Shown: positions 1-7,466 of the stretch, in pieces
Layout of the letters: the number at the start of each line of letters is the position of its first letter
Position numbering within the stretch: the stretch's first letter is position 1
From: JADHUC01 sp964617665
GTDB taxonomy: Bacteria > Planctomycetota > Planctomycetia > Pirellulales > Pirellulaceae
DNA length: 17,277 nt
Direction of reading: 5' to 3'
Assembly: GCA_964617665.1 (NCBI GenBank)
Contig: CAZUAH010000288.1
Coordinates: forward strand, 1-17,277
The notes under the pieces: generated by a model
Seen by the model: the letters and a program-made list of their open reading frames with translations, nothing else
What the model was told of the DNA's origin: nothing
Database searches by the model: none
Position numbers and translations under genes: made by a program

Positions 1-209
1 CACAGACACAACCAAACAGGCTACTGGAGTCCCTTCTTCAAGAATCCTGATTTAGCCGCATGATTGCATCCGCCGTCTTGAGCCGTTGTTCTTGGTTGGT
101 GGGTGGGGTTTGGAGACAAGTGCGTTGAAGGGGCGCGTAAGGCCCCCTTTCCCCCGTGGGACGATGGCTTTTGAAGATGTGTCCAGATACCTCAACCAAT
201 TGAGAAAGG

Positions 210-1207
210 TCAGCCGGGTGTAGGGACTAGCGTGGCAGCCACGGTGCGAAAGAGGCACTGAAATGGGCAGCTCGATGCGAGGTGCAGCACAACGCGATGA
301 ACCGATACGGTGACGCGGGCTGCAATTTTCAGAAGCGTCAGACGGATCCTGCTCGCTTGAGCCTTCTCTAGATCCGTGCCGACCAGATGCGAATGCCGCA
401 GTTCGTGCAACAGCACGTACGCGAAACTCGAAAGCAGCAAACGAAACTGGTTGGCGAGAGAATCATGGCAACTGGTTCGATCTGCGAACAGCATCAATTG
501 CTGTTCCTTGATCCGGTTTTCCATGTCGTCTCGTTGCGCGTAGACCTGGTCATAGAGTTCCTGCGGATTTCCTTTCAGGCTGGTTACAATGAACCGGCGG
601 TTGGGCCCTGCCAGTAGCCGTTCGGCCTTCATGATCACGCGACGCGAGCGATCCCAAGTGCCGGCGGCATAGCCCGTCGCGCCGAACAGTCGCTGTTTCT
701 CGCTGGTTTCGTCGAAGGCAGCTTCCGCCTGTTCCATCAACGGTGCGACCAGTCGCGCTAAGAAGGGATTGCGACCAATACCGAACACATAGTCCACATC
801 ATGCTTATCTCTCCATCGCATCAGCCGCCAGCGGTAGAAGCCACTGGCGACGGATTCGATCCACCAACAGCTTCGTCACGGCACGAGCGCGATTGGCCGC
901 GTCGATACTCGACGGCCTGAGCAAGGCACACAGCAAGTGCCCTCCGCAAAACACGTGCAGCGGAAGGAAGCAGTAGTGCCGATAGTAACCATGAAAAAAG
1001 CGGCCTTCTTGCTGACCGTGAATCGGAGCGTCGGTGGCATCAAAGTCCAGTACGACCTCTTCCGGCGGCGAGTCGTGAGCGGCAAGAAACCGCTCCACGA
1101 ACAACGCGGACATCTTCACTAGGGCCGCTCGATCCACCCGATTCTCTAGGCGGCACAACGTCGAGGGCGAGGCGAGTGGGTCATTGGGCTCAGGAGCCTT
1201 GCCCGCG
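210..1207 (-). pseudogene. IS1380-family transposase remnant, frameshifted, catalytic core deleted
   Basis: A broken DDE transposase of IS1380 type, read in two minus-strand frames. The upstream part (about 1207-841) holds the first catalytic block, VLDFDATDAPIHGQQEG, followed by the FFHGYYRHYCFLPL stretch typical of the family. The downstream part (about 839-210) runs from FYRWRLMRWRDKHDVDYVFG through NRIKEQQLMLFADRTSC, which carries the Glu-containing third block, to the usual C-terminus (LLKIAARVTVSVHRVVLHL). At about 840 the reading frame changes directly after RRQW. About a dozen residues expected in this family (the RGDSGF block with the second catalytic Asp) are missing. The N-terminus is also absent, because homology starts only near 1205, where another transposase remnant abuts. 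It cannot encode an active transposase. Family assignment is from recognised motifs; the deletion is inferred from the family pattern. Confidence 0.85.
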
Positions 1208-2035
1208 TCCCTTCTTGATTCGCTTGGGTTTGAGCTTTCGCCGACACTCGCGTACCGCATCCAGAACCGACTTGTTGATTTCGGCAATTACATGAAAGAC
1301 GTACAATTGATGCTTTGCATCGGGCGAGATTTCTGCAATCGTGGAAGGATACAGGTGCGAACGATCCGACACGCCCCCTTGCGGTGAAAACCCATGGTTT
1401 TTGAGGTTTCGCATGAATCGAAGCATGTGCGCAGTGTCATTCTCAGACACTAACGGGCAAGCGATTGGATTGTCCGCAACCGGATCCCTGGCCAGTAAGG
1501 GAACTCGCTTGCCAAGGTGAATTTTGCCGATGCACAAGATGCCGCTGAACCGCACAAGTACCTGCTTGCGAAACGCATTTCCATCAAAATGCCGGATCGC
1601 ATAGTCAAGCGCGGCATAGATGTATCCTGAAGATAGTTCCAAGCTAACGTCGCGTTTCATGCTAGCTTGAATAGTCGATAGGTTCAGCTTGTCTTGCAGA
1701 ATTCGATCGATGACGGCTTGACGCACCTTGTGATCGTATTTCGCTTTCAGATCAACGCCCGGCCGATGGCTGTGAAACGACACGCAGCAATCGCATTTGG
1801 CAACATATTCGCCGTAATGAATTTCCAGCCAAAGAATCTCCTGATAACCAAGCGAACGAATTTTGCGGGTACGCATCCGCTTGCGTCGTCCCAGCTTCCC
1901 ACAATTCCGACAGGCCATCTTTCGCGGAGCACAACGTACCTGTATCGTGCGCACGGGTGTTTCTGAGCATCCATGCCTGTTTCCTTTCGAATTGAGTCGC
2001 CAGAAAACCCCTTTAGGAAGGAACAGGCTATTCAT
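1201..2035 (-). pseudogene. Truncated zinc-ribbon (ISL3-like) transposase remnant
   Basis: An open reading frame of 281 residues on the minus strand resembles the N-terminal two thirds of an ISL3-like transposase. A Cys4 zinc ribbon is visible (CRNC near residue 42, CDCC near 81), followed by a helix-rich DNA-binding region and then the start of the RNase-H-like DDE core (residues 165-270). The block that I expect to read D-E-I-H-L-G reads CIGKIHLG at 168-175, so the first catalytic acid appears to be replaced by Gly. The second Asp is present in VSDRSHLYP (D224). The protein stops shortly after KPKRIKKGRG, exactly where the IS1380 remnant begins, so the C-terminal third is lost. The true start is uncertain because recognisable similarity begins only near residue 25. 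Non-functional with good confidence; ISL3 membership is moderate. Confidence 0.65.
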
Positions 2036-2071
2036 GTCCTGATCAATTCAAGAATGGTGGCGTTTTTCAAG

Positions 2072-2192
2072 TTCAACGCCCAATCTATCCAGCAGCAGCA
2101 ACCCGCTCCCCCAACAGCATCGCTCAACCTGCTGCCGGATAGATTGCAATACGTTTTTCACCGACAAGTGTCTTTTCCTGCAACGCGTTGAA
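2072..2192. repeat. Nested inverted repeats downstream of the antiporter gene
   Basis: Two inverted repeats are nested. The outer pair is TTCAACGC (2072-2079) with GCGTTGAA (2185-2192). The inner pair is 18 bp with one mismatch: CAATCTATCCAGCAGCAG (2081-2098) against CTGCTGCCGGATAGATTG (2129-2146), with a 30-nt loop. A 9-bp direct repeat, CGTTTTTCA, occurs at 2061-2069 and 2152-2160 on either side of the inner hairpin. The block lies between the 3' end of the antiporter gene and the decayed transposases. It could be a terminator-like structure for that gene, although no clear U-tract follows, or the end of a small mobile repeat. Function is not decided by sequence. Confidence 0.5.
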
Positions 2193-2206
2193 GTCGGATG
2201 CAGCCT

Positions 2207-3589
2207 CTATCCCTTCTTCCTCCCGTAACCCGTTGCGACTGCCACGACCATCAACGGGAACAGGATGAGCCCATAGAAGATGAAGGGAGCTTCCTGCGTC
2301 CAGGGAAGCACTTGCACGAAGTCGTAATCCTTTGCCAAGTTATGCTGGATCCCCGCGGCGGCCACGATCGGTGCGCTGTAGGGCAGCATATAGGGAAACG
2401 AGCAGGACACCGTATCCATCAAGTTGGCGCTGCGGTATGGATGGATCTTGTGCCGCTTCCGAAGTCGATTCGCCAAGGGTCCCACCGTGATCATGGCAAC
2501 AGTGTTCACCGAGACGCAGAGATTCGCGAACGAGATCAATGCGACGATGGTCGCTTCCGCGCCGCGTACCCCGCGCGCCACCACGCGGTCAAGCCAGGAC
2601 ATCAATTGGGCAAGAAAGCCGGCATCGGCCATGATTCCCATTGAGGTCACCAGAAGTAGCGTCAGGATGCACGTGGGGATCAGCGAGACCGCTCCAACTA
2701 CGGCGCTACCTGCCACCGAACGGTCTGCGGTAATGTAAAACACTTGGTCCAAGGTGAAAGCTCCGCAAAGCGGTCCTATCAGCAAGGCGGCTCCGAGACC
2801 GGCAGTCAGCGCGGCCAGGAAGTTACGCCCGATCACGGCAACAAGGAACACGATGGCCGCCGGAATCAACATGGGCAGCCCCGTCGGATTGGCCGTCTTG
2901 GTTATCAGCCGGTCGGCCTCCTGCACGTCTATGTCTGCCCTGCCGCCACCGACCAGCGCGAATGCCACGCACGACAGCCCGGCGGCGATCAGCACGTACT
3001 TCAGACGCGAGCGCACCACCCCGGCGACATCGGTTTCCTGAGTGGCAGCCGACACAATCGTCGTGTCCGAGATGGGCGCGAGGTTATCGCCAAATGCGGC
3101 ACCGCTGATGATCGCCCCCATGACGGCTGCCGGGTCGGCGCCGAGCACGATGCCGGCCGGGTAGATCACCGCTGTGAAACCGACCACGGTGCCCATGCCG
3201 GTACCAACCGTCACTGCGAACAGTGCCGATGACACGAACGCGAGGACTGTGAAGGCCGCGCCGGTAACGTGTACCGCGGCCCCGACCCAAACGATGGCTT
3301 CCACAAGGCCCGAGTCGCGCAGGATTTCCGAAAACGTGCCTGCCCACAGCCACGCAACGATCGCCACTGTGGCGGTGCGATCAGCCATCAGGGCGAACAC
3401 GCGTTCGGTGTAGTCGCCCGGCCGGCGTGCCAACAGCAACCCAAGCGAAATCCCACACATCGCGGCCAGGACCATTCCTTCGACCGCCGGCGCGCCCGCC
3501 ACCACCAATGCTGCGGTTGCGAGAACGAACACAGCAAGCGGTACGATGCTGACCCAAGCCCCGCCTCGAAATTCAAGGTGTTCTTCCAC
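2207..3589 (-). CDS. NhaC-type Na+/H+ antiporter
   Basis: A polytopic inner-membrane protein of 460 residues belonging to the Na+/H+ antiporter family of the NhaC group, which exchanges sodium for protons. The sequence shows about ten to twelve hydrophobic segments from residue 13 to 450. The family hallmark GAAFGDNLAPISDTT lies at residues 163-177; its Asp and polar residues are expected to form the ion path. A second conserved block with Asn and Thr (SFANLCVSVNTVAMITVGP) lies at 353-371. The length fits the family. The start is GTG at 3589, with a weak GGGA upstream. The gene stands alone and diverges from the sulfatase gene. Downstream are inverted repeats and dead transposases. Substrate specificity within the group (Na+/H+ versus malate- or lactate-coupled exchange) cannot be read from sequence. 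Confidence 0.85.
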   Translation of the reverse strand: MEEHLEFRGGAWVSIVPLAVFVLATAALVVAGAPAVEGMVLAAMCGISLGLLLARRPGDYTERVFALMADRTATVAIVAWLWAGTFSEILRDSGLVEAIVWVGAAVHVTGAAFTVLAFVSSALFAVTVGTGMGTVVGFTAVIYPAGIVLGADPAAVMGAIISGAAFGDNLAPISDTTIVSAATQETDVAGVVRSRLKYVLIAAGLSCVAFALVGGGRADIDVQEADRLITKTANPTGLPMLIPAAIVFLVAVIGRNFLAALTAGLGAALLIGPLCGAFTLDQVFYITADRSVAGSAVVGAVSLIPTCILTLLLVTSMGIMADAGFLAQLMSWLDRVVARGVRGAEATIVALISFANLCVSVNTVAMITVGPLANRLRKRHKIHPYRSANLMDTVSCSFPYMLPYSAPIVAAAGIQHNLAKDYDFVQVLPWTQEAPFIFYGLILFPLMVVAVATGYGRKKG

Positions 3590-3612
3590 GATGCGTCATC
3601 CCAAATACCGAA

Positions 3613-3628
3613 GTCGCCCGATGGCGAC
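3613..3628. other. Small perfect hairpin in divergent intergenic region
   Basis: GTCGCC-CGAT-GGCGAC forms a perfect 6-bp stem with a 4-nt loop. It sits in the 168-bp space between the divergent antiporter and sulfatase genes (3590-3757), which must contain both promoters. An AT-rich stretch near 3659-3678 could hold a promoter, but I see no convincing paired -35/-10. Whether the hairpin is an operator is unknown. Confidence 0.25.
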
Positions 3629-3746
3629 CAATACACGAAATCGCCGCGACATTGCGAACTCAATTAGATTAGAATTGTACCGGCATCATGAGGCACGTGA
3701 CAGTGAACGCACGATTCAGCGGAATGATTGGGATTGCCAGTGGAAA

Positions 3747-3752
3747 AGGAGG
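3747..3752 (+). promoter_or_regulatory. Ribosome binding site of the sulfatase gene
   Basis: A near-perfect Shine-Dalgarno AGGAGG lies 5 nt before the ATG at 3758. It decides the start: the upstream in-frame TTG at 3728 has no comparable site, and starting there would put ten charged residues before the signal peptide. Confidence 0.8.
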
Positions 3753-3757
3753 ACTTC

Positions 3758-5212
3758 ATGAACGACGCAAAGAGTAAACGCTTGGTGGCGTATTCGTTTG
3801 CGGTTCTTGCAGTGGGTTTCGGTCAGGCTCTGACCGCAGCCGATGCCGCGCCTCCACCCAGCATCGTCTTGATCATGGCGGATAATCTGGGCTACGGCGA
3901 TCTGGGATGTTACGGACAGCGGCGGATCAAGACACCCAACTTGGACCGGATGGCTGCGGAAGGCATGCGATTCACACAGTTCTACTCCGCCGCGTTGGTT
4001 TGCGCACCGGCGCGATGTACGCTGATGACGGGTTTACACACGGGGCACTGCCGGATTCGCGGCAACCACCGCGATTCCGATATTCAGGCGTTGGAGCCCG
4101 AGGACGTAACCATCGCCGAAGTGCTTAAGCAGTGCGACTATGCAACCGCCGTAGTGGGCAAATGGGGACTTGGCGACGAAGGGAACGTGGGAATTCCCAA
4201 CCTGCAAGGTTTTGACTATTTCTTTGGCTATTTGAACCAAGTACATGCCCACAACTACTTTCCTCATTTTCTGTGGCGAAATCAGCAACGGGTGAAGTTG
4301 GCCAACGTGGTCAAGCATCCCCAGAAACTGTACCAATCTCCCGAATTGGGCGGCGCGGCAACAAAACGGGTGGATTACGCGCCCGACTTGTTCACTGCCG
4401 AAGCTCTGTCGTTTGTCGAGAAGCAGACCAAAAATCGGCCGTTCTTCTTGTACTTGGCATACAACTATCCGCATCCGAATTGCGAATCCTGGCTGGTGAA
4501 GAAGCACGGGGCGGAAGTGCCAGACTACGGAATCTATGCCGACGAGGATTGGCCCGAAATTCAAAAGGGTCACGCGGCGATGATAACGCGGATGGATCGC
4601 GATATCGGTCGGCTTTTTGACCTGCTGAAACAGCGCGGTCTTGACAAAGAAACGCTGGTGATGTTCACCTCGGACAATGGGCCTCACACTGGCGATCGTT
4701 TGAATCCCGAGTTCAACGATTCAAACGGTCCGCTGCGCGGCGTTTTGCGTGACGCGTACGAAGGAGGAATTCGCGTACCGATGATCGCTCGCTGGCCGGG
4801 ACACGTCGCACCTGGCGGGACCACCGATCACATCAGCTCGCTTGTTGATGTTCTCGCAACCTGCGCTGACATCGCCGAAGTGGCGGCTCCCGCAAGCGAC
4901 GGCATTAGCTTCCAGCCAACGCTTCTTGGGCAGAACGCGAAGCAGAAAAAGCACGATCACCTGTACTGGGAATTCTACGAACGAGGGTCCGCGCAGGCGG
5001 TTCGCTTGGGTGATTGGAAGGCGGTTCGCAAACCGATGATCACGGGTGAAATCGAGCTGTACAACCTGCAAAATGATCTCGCCGAGACAACCAACATCGC
5101 GAAAGACCACCCAGAGATCGTCGCCCAAATCGGTGCGATCATGAAGCATGAACACCGACCGTCACCACATTGGAAACCACCATCGACAAAGCGGGTACAA
5201 AAGAAACGATAA
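3758..5212 (+). CDS. Exported Cys-type sulfatase (arylsulfatase family)
   Basis: A 484-residue sulfatase that hydrolyses sulfate esters, probably in the periplasm or outside the cell. It begins with a Sec-type signal peptide (MNDAKSKRLV, then a hydrophobic stretch, ending near residue 30 at TAADAAPP). The active-site signature CAPARCTLMTG is at residues 82-92; its first Cys (C82) would be converted to formylglycine. Metal and catalytic residues are visible: the IMADNLGYGD block near 39-48 (the usual DD pair reads DN), GNHR near 102, VGKWG near 133 and TSDNGPH at 304-310. The late LRGVLRDAYEGGIRVPMIARWPG region is typical of planctomycete N-sulfoglucosamine or arylsulfatase relatives. The ATG at 3758 is preceded by AGGAGG. 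It is convergent with the nitrate-reduction operon, with only 46 bp between the stops. The sulfated substrate cannot be inferred. Confidence 0.93.
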   Translation: MNDAKSKRLVAYSFAVLAVGFGQALTAADAAPPPSIVLIMADNLGYGDLGCYGQRRIKTPNLDRMAAEGMRFTQFYSAALVCAPARCTLMTGLHTGHCRIRGNHRDSDIQALEPEDVTIAEVLKQCDYATAVVGKWGLGDEGNVGIPNLQGFDYFFGYLNQVHAHNYFPHFLWRNQQRVKLANVVKHPQKLYQSPELGGAATKRVDYAPDLFTAEALSFVEKQTKNRPFFLYLAYNYPHPNCESWLVKKHGAEVPDYGIYADEDWPEIQKGHAAMITRMDRDIGRLFDLLKQRGLDKETLVMFTSDNGPHTGDRLNPEFNDSNGPLRGVLRDAYEGGIRVPMIARWPGHVAPGGTTDHISSLVDVLATCADIAEVAAPASDGISFQPTLLGQNAKQKKHDHLYWEFYERGSAQAVRLGDWKAVRKPMITGEIELYNLQNDLAETTNIAKDHPEIVAQIGAIMKHEHRPSPHWKPPSTKRVQKKR

Positions 5213-5258
5213 GACAAAAGAATGCGGACACGCGGAAGCCCGGCCCGGCGTCGCGATG

Positions 5259-7421
5259 TCACATAGCCGACGTTCGCATCTCCATGGGCTGCTTTAGCAG
5301 CCAAAGGCTGAAGACACTGAACAGGATCATGCCTAGCAGCAAGGGGACTTGGCTGAGAAAGGCCTTCTTGCGGACGCCGAATACGTGAGTTGAAGTTCGA
5401 CCGGCGACCCACAGGCTGTAGACGTGGCCGACCAGGACCAGCAGGATTTGCAGAATCCAGAGCACGTCCAACGATACTAGCGGCGGTACGTTCCAATTGA
5501 ACGTGCCGAAGAGATCCCATCTCCAGCCAAACGGATCCGACGCCAGCGCCACCACCTTCGGCCCCTCCATGAGCAAGTGCTCCAAATTGTGGGCCAAGTG
5601 GTAGAACAACGCAATCGGCAACAGCGCATAAGCGTAGCGGACGAAATAGTCGTGATAGGAGAATCTCCGGTCTTCGAGTTTCGATGCTCCCAACCGGTAG
5701 GAGATGGCCACCAGCACACCGTAGATGACGATGGGGCCCAACATCAATAGCGTCATCCCCAAGGAAAATGCCAGCATGTGCCCCAGCGAAAGTCCATCGC
5801 AAAGCCACTCGGTTAAGTGACGCCAATTTGGCGTCATAGTCAGGCCGTGGAAGGCCGTGATCGACAGCATTAGAAGCGCAAGGTAGGCCTCGTCGGCTCG
5901 CCAGCGGTGATCGCTCACCAGATCGGACCCCCACGGACGCAGGTTCATCGCCAAGTTGTCTTCAGGACATGTCTGTAGACACTCGCTGCATTGAATGCAG
6001 TACGTGTTTTCCGACAGCTTGCCTGGATACAGGAATGTGGGACATCCGTAGGCTGATCGCGTGCCGCGAACACACGGCTTGTCGGCGCAACTGCGGCATA
6101 CGCCTTCTTTGCGAGGACGGATTTCGATGCCTGAGAACATCGCATACAGACCGCTGACACGGCCAACCAGGCATCCGTAGCGACAGAAACTCTTGCGGCG
6201 AAACAAGAACGCGCTGATGATGGCCATCAACAGCATGGCGATGCCCAAGTAGGCGGTCATACGCGGCTTCATCGTTACGCCGAATCCGAGCTCGACCCAC
6301 GTCAAGCCGACGAACAGGACTGTGGCGATCAGGATATTGCGGAACATCCTTGGCCACGGCAGATCCAGCCCCAGTCCTTCGTCGGTCTTCTTCCAAAAGC
6401 GGAGTTTTTCCATCCAACCGGCAACGGCGTCCCACGGACACACATAGCACCACGCCTTGCCGGCGAACATGATCAACACCACTAGCCCACCCCACCAAAC
6501 GGTCCACGTGAGAATCGGGGCGATATTCAGAGCGGGATTCTGGCTGCCAAACAGCCCGGCGGCGAGGATCAGAAAGAACAGTGCGACAAGAACCGCTTGG
6601 CATACGAAGCGGAAGAACCGTGACATGAACAGCTTGCGAATGACGGGGATTCGCAACAGGTCGATACGGTCGGCCGGGGGCCGTGTGTCAATCGCGACGG
6701 AGGCTGCCGCAGCCCCCACGGAAGGACCTAGTACAGTTCTCGGCTTTCGCCTTCGGAACAGCCGTTCCAAGCCTTCAAAAAGTCCAAAGCTGACCACTAA
6801 AACAAATGCGATCGAACCGTAGTACATCCACGGCGGAATTCCCCACATGGTGTGCATGAAAAACGCCGCCGGATCGGATTTGAACTGCTTTCGATGCTCC
6901 TCGCCGCAGAAGCGATACGTGTTGCCCATGTATGTGGCCGTTTTGACGCCGTCAGGCTGCAGCAGGTCTTTGCACACCACGCAGCGGTCGCCAAGGTAAT
7001 CTTCAGGACTTTCGGCAAACCGTCGGCGGCATCGTTCGGAACAGAAGAAGTACGACTCGCCCTTGTATTGTGCCTCGAATCCCCAAGCCGGATTGACGTC
7101 CATGTAGCAGATGGGATCGACCAACCGCTTCGTCTTTTGTGCGACGGAAGGCTCATTCGCCGGGGATTCCTCGCCGGATAGAAAGTGGCCGCGGCAGTGA
7201 TCGCAGCAGAAGTAGTGCGTCGTATCACCGCTTTGTTCGACCACAGCATCATCCGGTTCGAGCTGCGAGCTGCAGAAGGAGCACGTCACCTTGGACGGAT
7301 CTTCCGAGTCCTCAGCGACCACGATTGGCTCGATGCCAGGCCGATTACACGACACCCAAATCGCAATACCGATGCCGGCAAGCAACGTGTAGGGCAGGAA
7401 AATCTTCAACAACGAAGTCAC
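5259..7421 (-). CDS. Triple YHS/TRASH-domain NapH-like iron-sulfur membrane protein
   Basis: A 720-residue fusion protein, last gene of the operon. After an N-terminal membrane segment (residues 5-24, with a lipobox-like VSC at 23-25) come three YHS/TRASH metal-binding modules. The first has C47, C50, C72, C73 and C76; the second has C105, C127 and C131; the third has C147, C150 and C172, with His176 where the last Cys is usual. They are followed by a membrane segment (198-215) and a NapH/NosR-like polytopic core. That core has CYVCP at 325-329, CRYGC at 413-417, and ferredoxin-like Cys sets at 442/445/450/460 and 475/478/481/485. More membrane helices with several His (HNLEHLL, GHVYSLW) end the protein. 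NapH-like proteins oxidise quinol and pass electrons to NapG. The YHS modules suggest metal (copper or similar) binding or delivery. The start is GTG with AAAGGA 7 nt upstream, 45 nt after the preceding gene. Fusion architecture is seen directly; function is inferred. Confidence 0.85.
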   Translation of the reverse strand: MTSLLKIFLPYTLLAGIGIAIWVSCNRPGIEPIVVAEDSEDPSKVTCSFCSSQLEPDDAVVEQSGDTTHYFCCDHCRGHFLSGEESPANEPSVAQKTKRLVDPICYMDVNPAWGFEAQYKGESYFFCSERCRRRFAESPEDYLGDRCVVCKDLLQPDGVKTATYMGNTYRFCGEEHRKQFKSDPAAFFMHTMWGIPPWMYYGSIAFVLVVSFGLFEGLERLFRRRKPRTVLGPSVGAAAASVAIDTRPPADRIDLLRIPVIRKLFMSRFFRFVCQAVLVALFFLILAAGLFGSQNPALNIAPILTWTVWWGGLVVLIMFAGKAWCYVCPWDAVAGWMEKLRFWKKTDEGLGLDLPWPRMFRNILIATVLFVGLTWVELGFGVTMKPRMTAYLGIAMLLMAIISAFLFRRKSFCRYGCLVGRVSGLYAMFSGIEIRPRKEGVCRSCADKPCVRGTRSAYGCPTFLYPGKLSENTYCIQCSECLQTCPEDNLAMNLRPWGSDLVSDHRWRADEAYLALLMLSITAFHGLTMTPNWRHLTEWLCDGLSLGHMLAFSLGMTLLMLGPIVIYGVLVAISYRLGASKLEDRRFSYHDYFVRYAYALLPIALFYHLAHNLEHLLMEGPKVVALASDPFGWRWDLFGTFNWNVPPLVSLDVLWILQILLVLVGHVYSLWVAGRTSTHVFGVRKKAFLSQVPLLLGMILFSVFSLWLLKQPMEMRTSAM

Positions 7422-7466
7422 AGTTGATTCCTTTGGGTCAGCTCGACCAGACGACTGGGGGGCCGC

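Noticed and set aside
1..209. Small minus-strand frame (52-258) and possible transposon end
   Set aside because: No recognisable protein, ribosome site or inverted terminal repeat could be supported in this stretch.
2198..3667. Plus-strand frames opposite the antiporter gene (2198-2644, 2744-3232, 3269-3667)
   Set aside because: Composition and lack of recognisable motifs mark them as shadows of the minus-strand membrane protein gene.
3728..3757. Upstream TTG start for the sulfatase
   Set aside because: The ATG at 3758 has an excellent AGGAGG site and a proper signal peptide directly after it.
5213..5258. Bidirectional terminator between the convergent sulfatase and YHS-fusion genes
   Set aside because: The 46-bp gap is GC-rich but shows no clean stem followed by a T-run in either direction.
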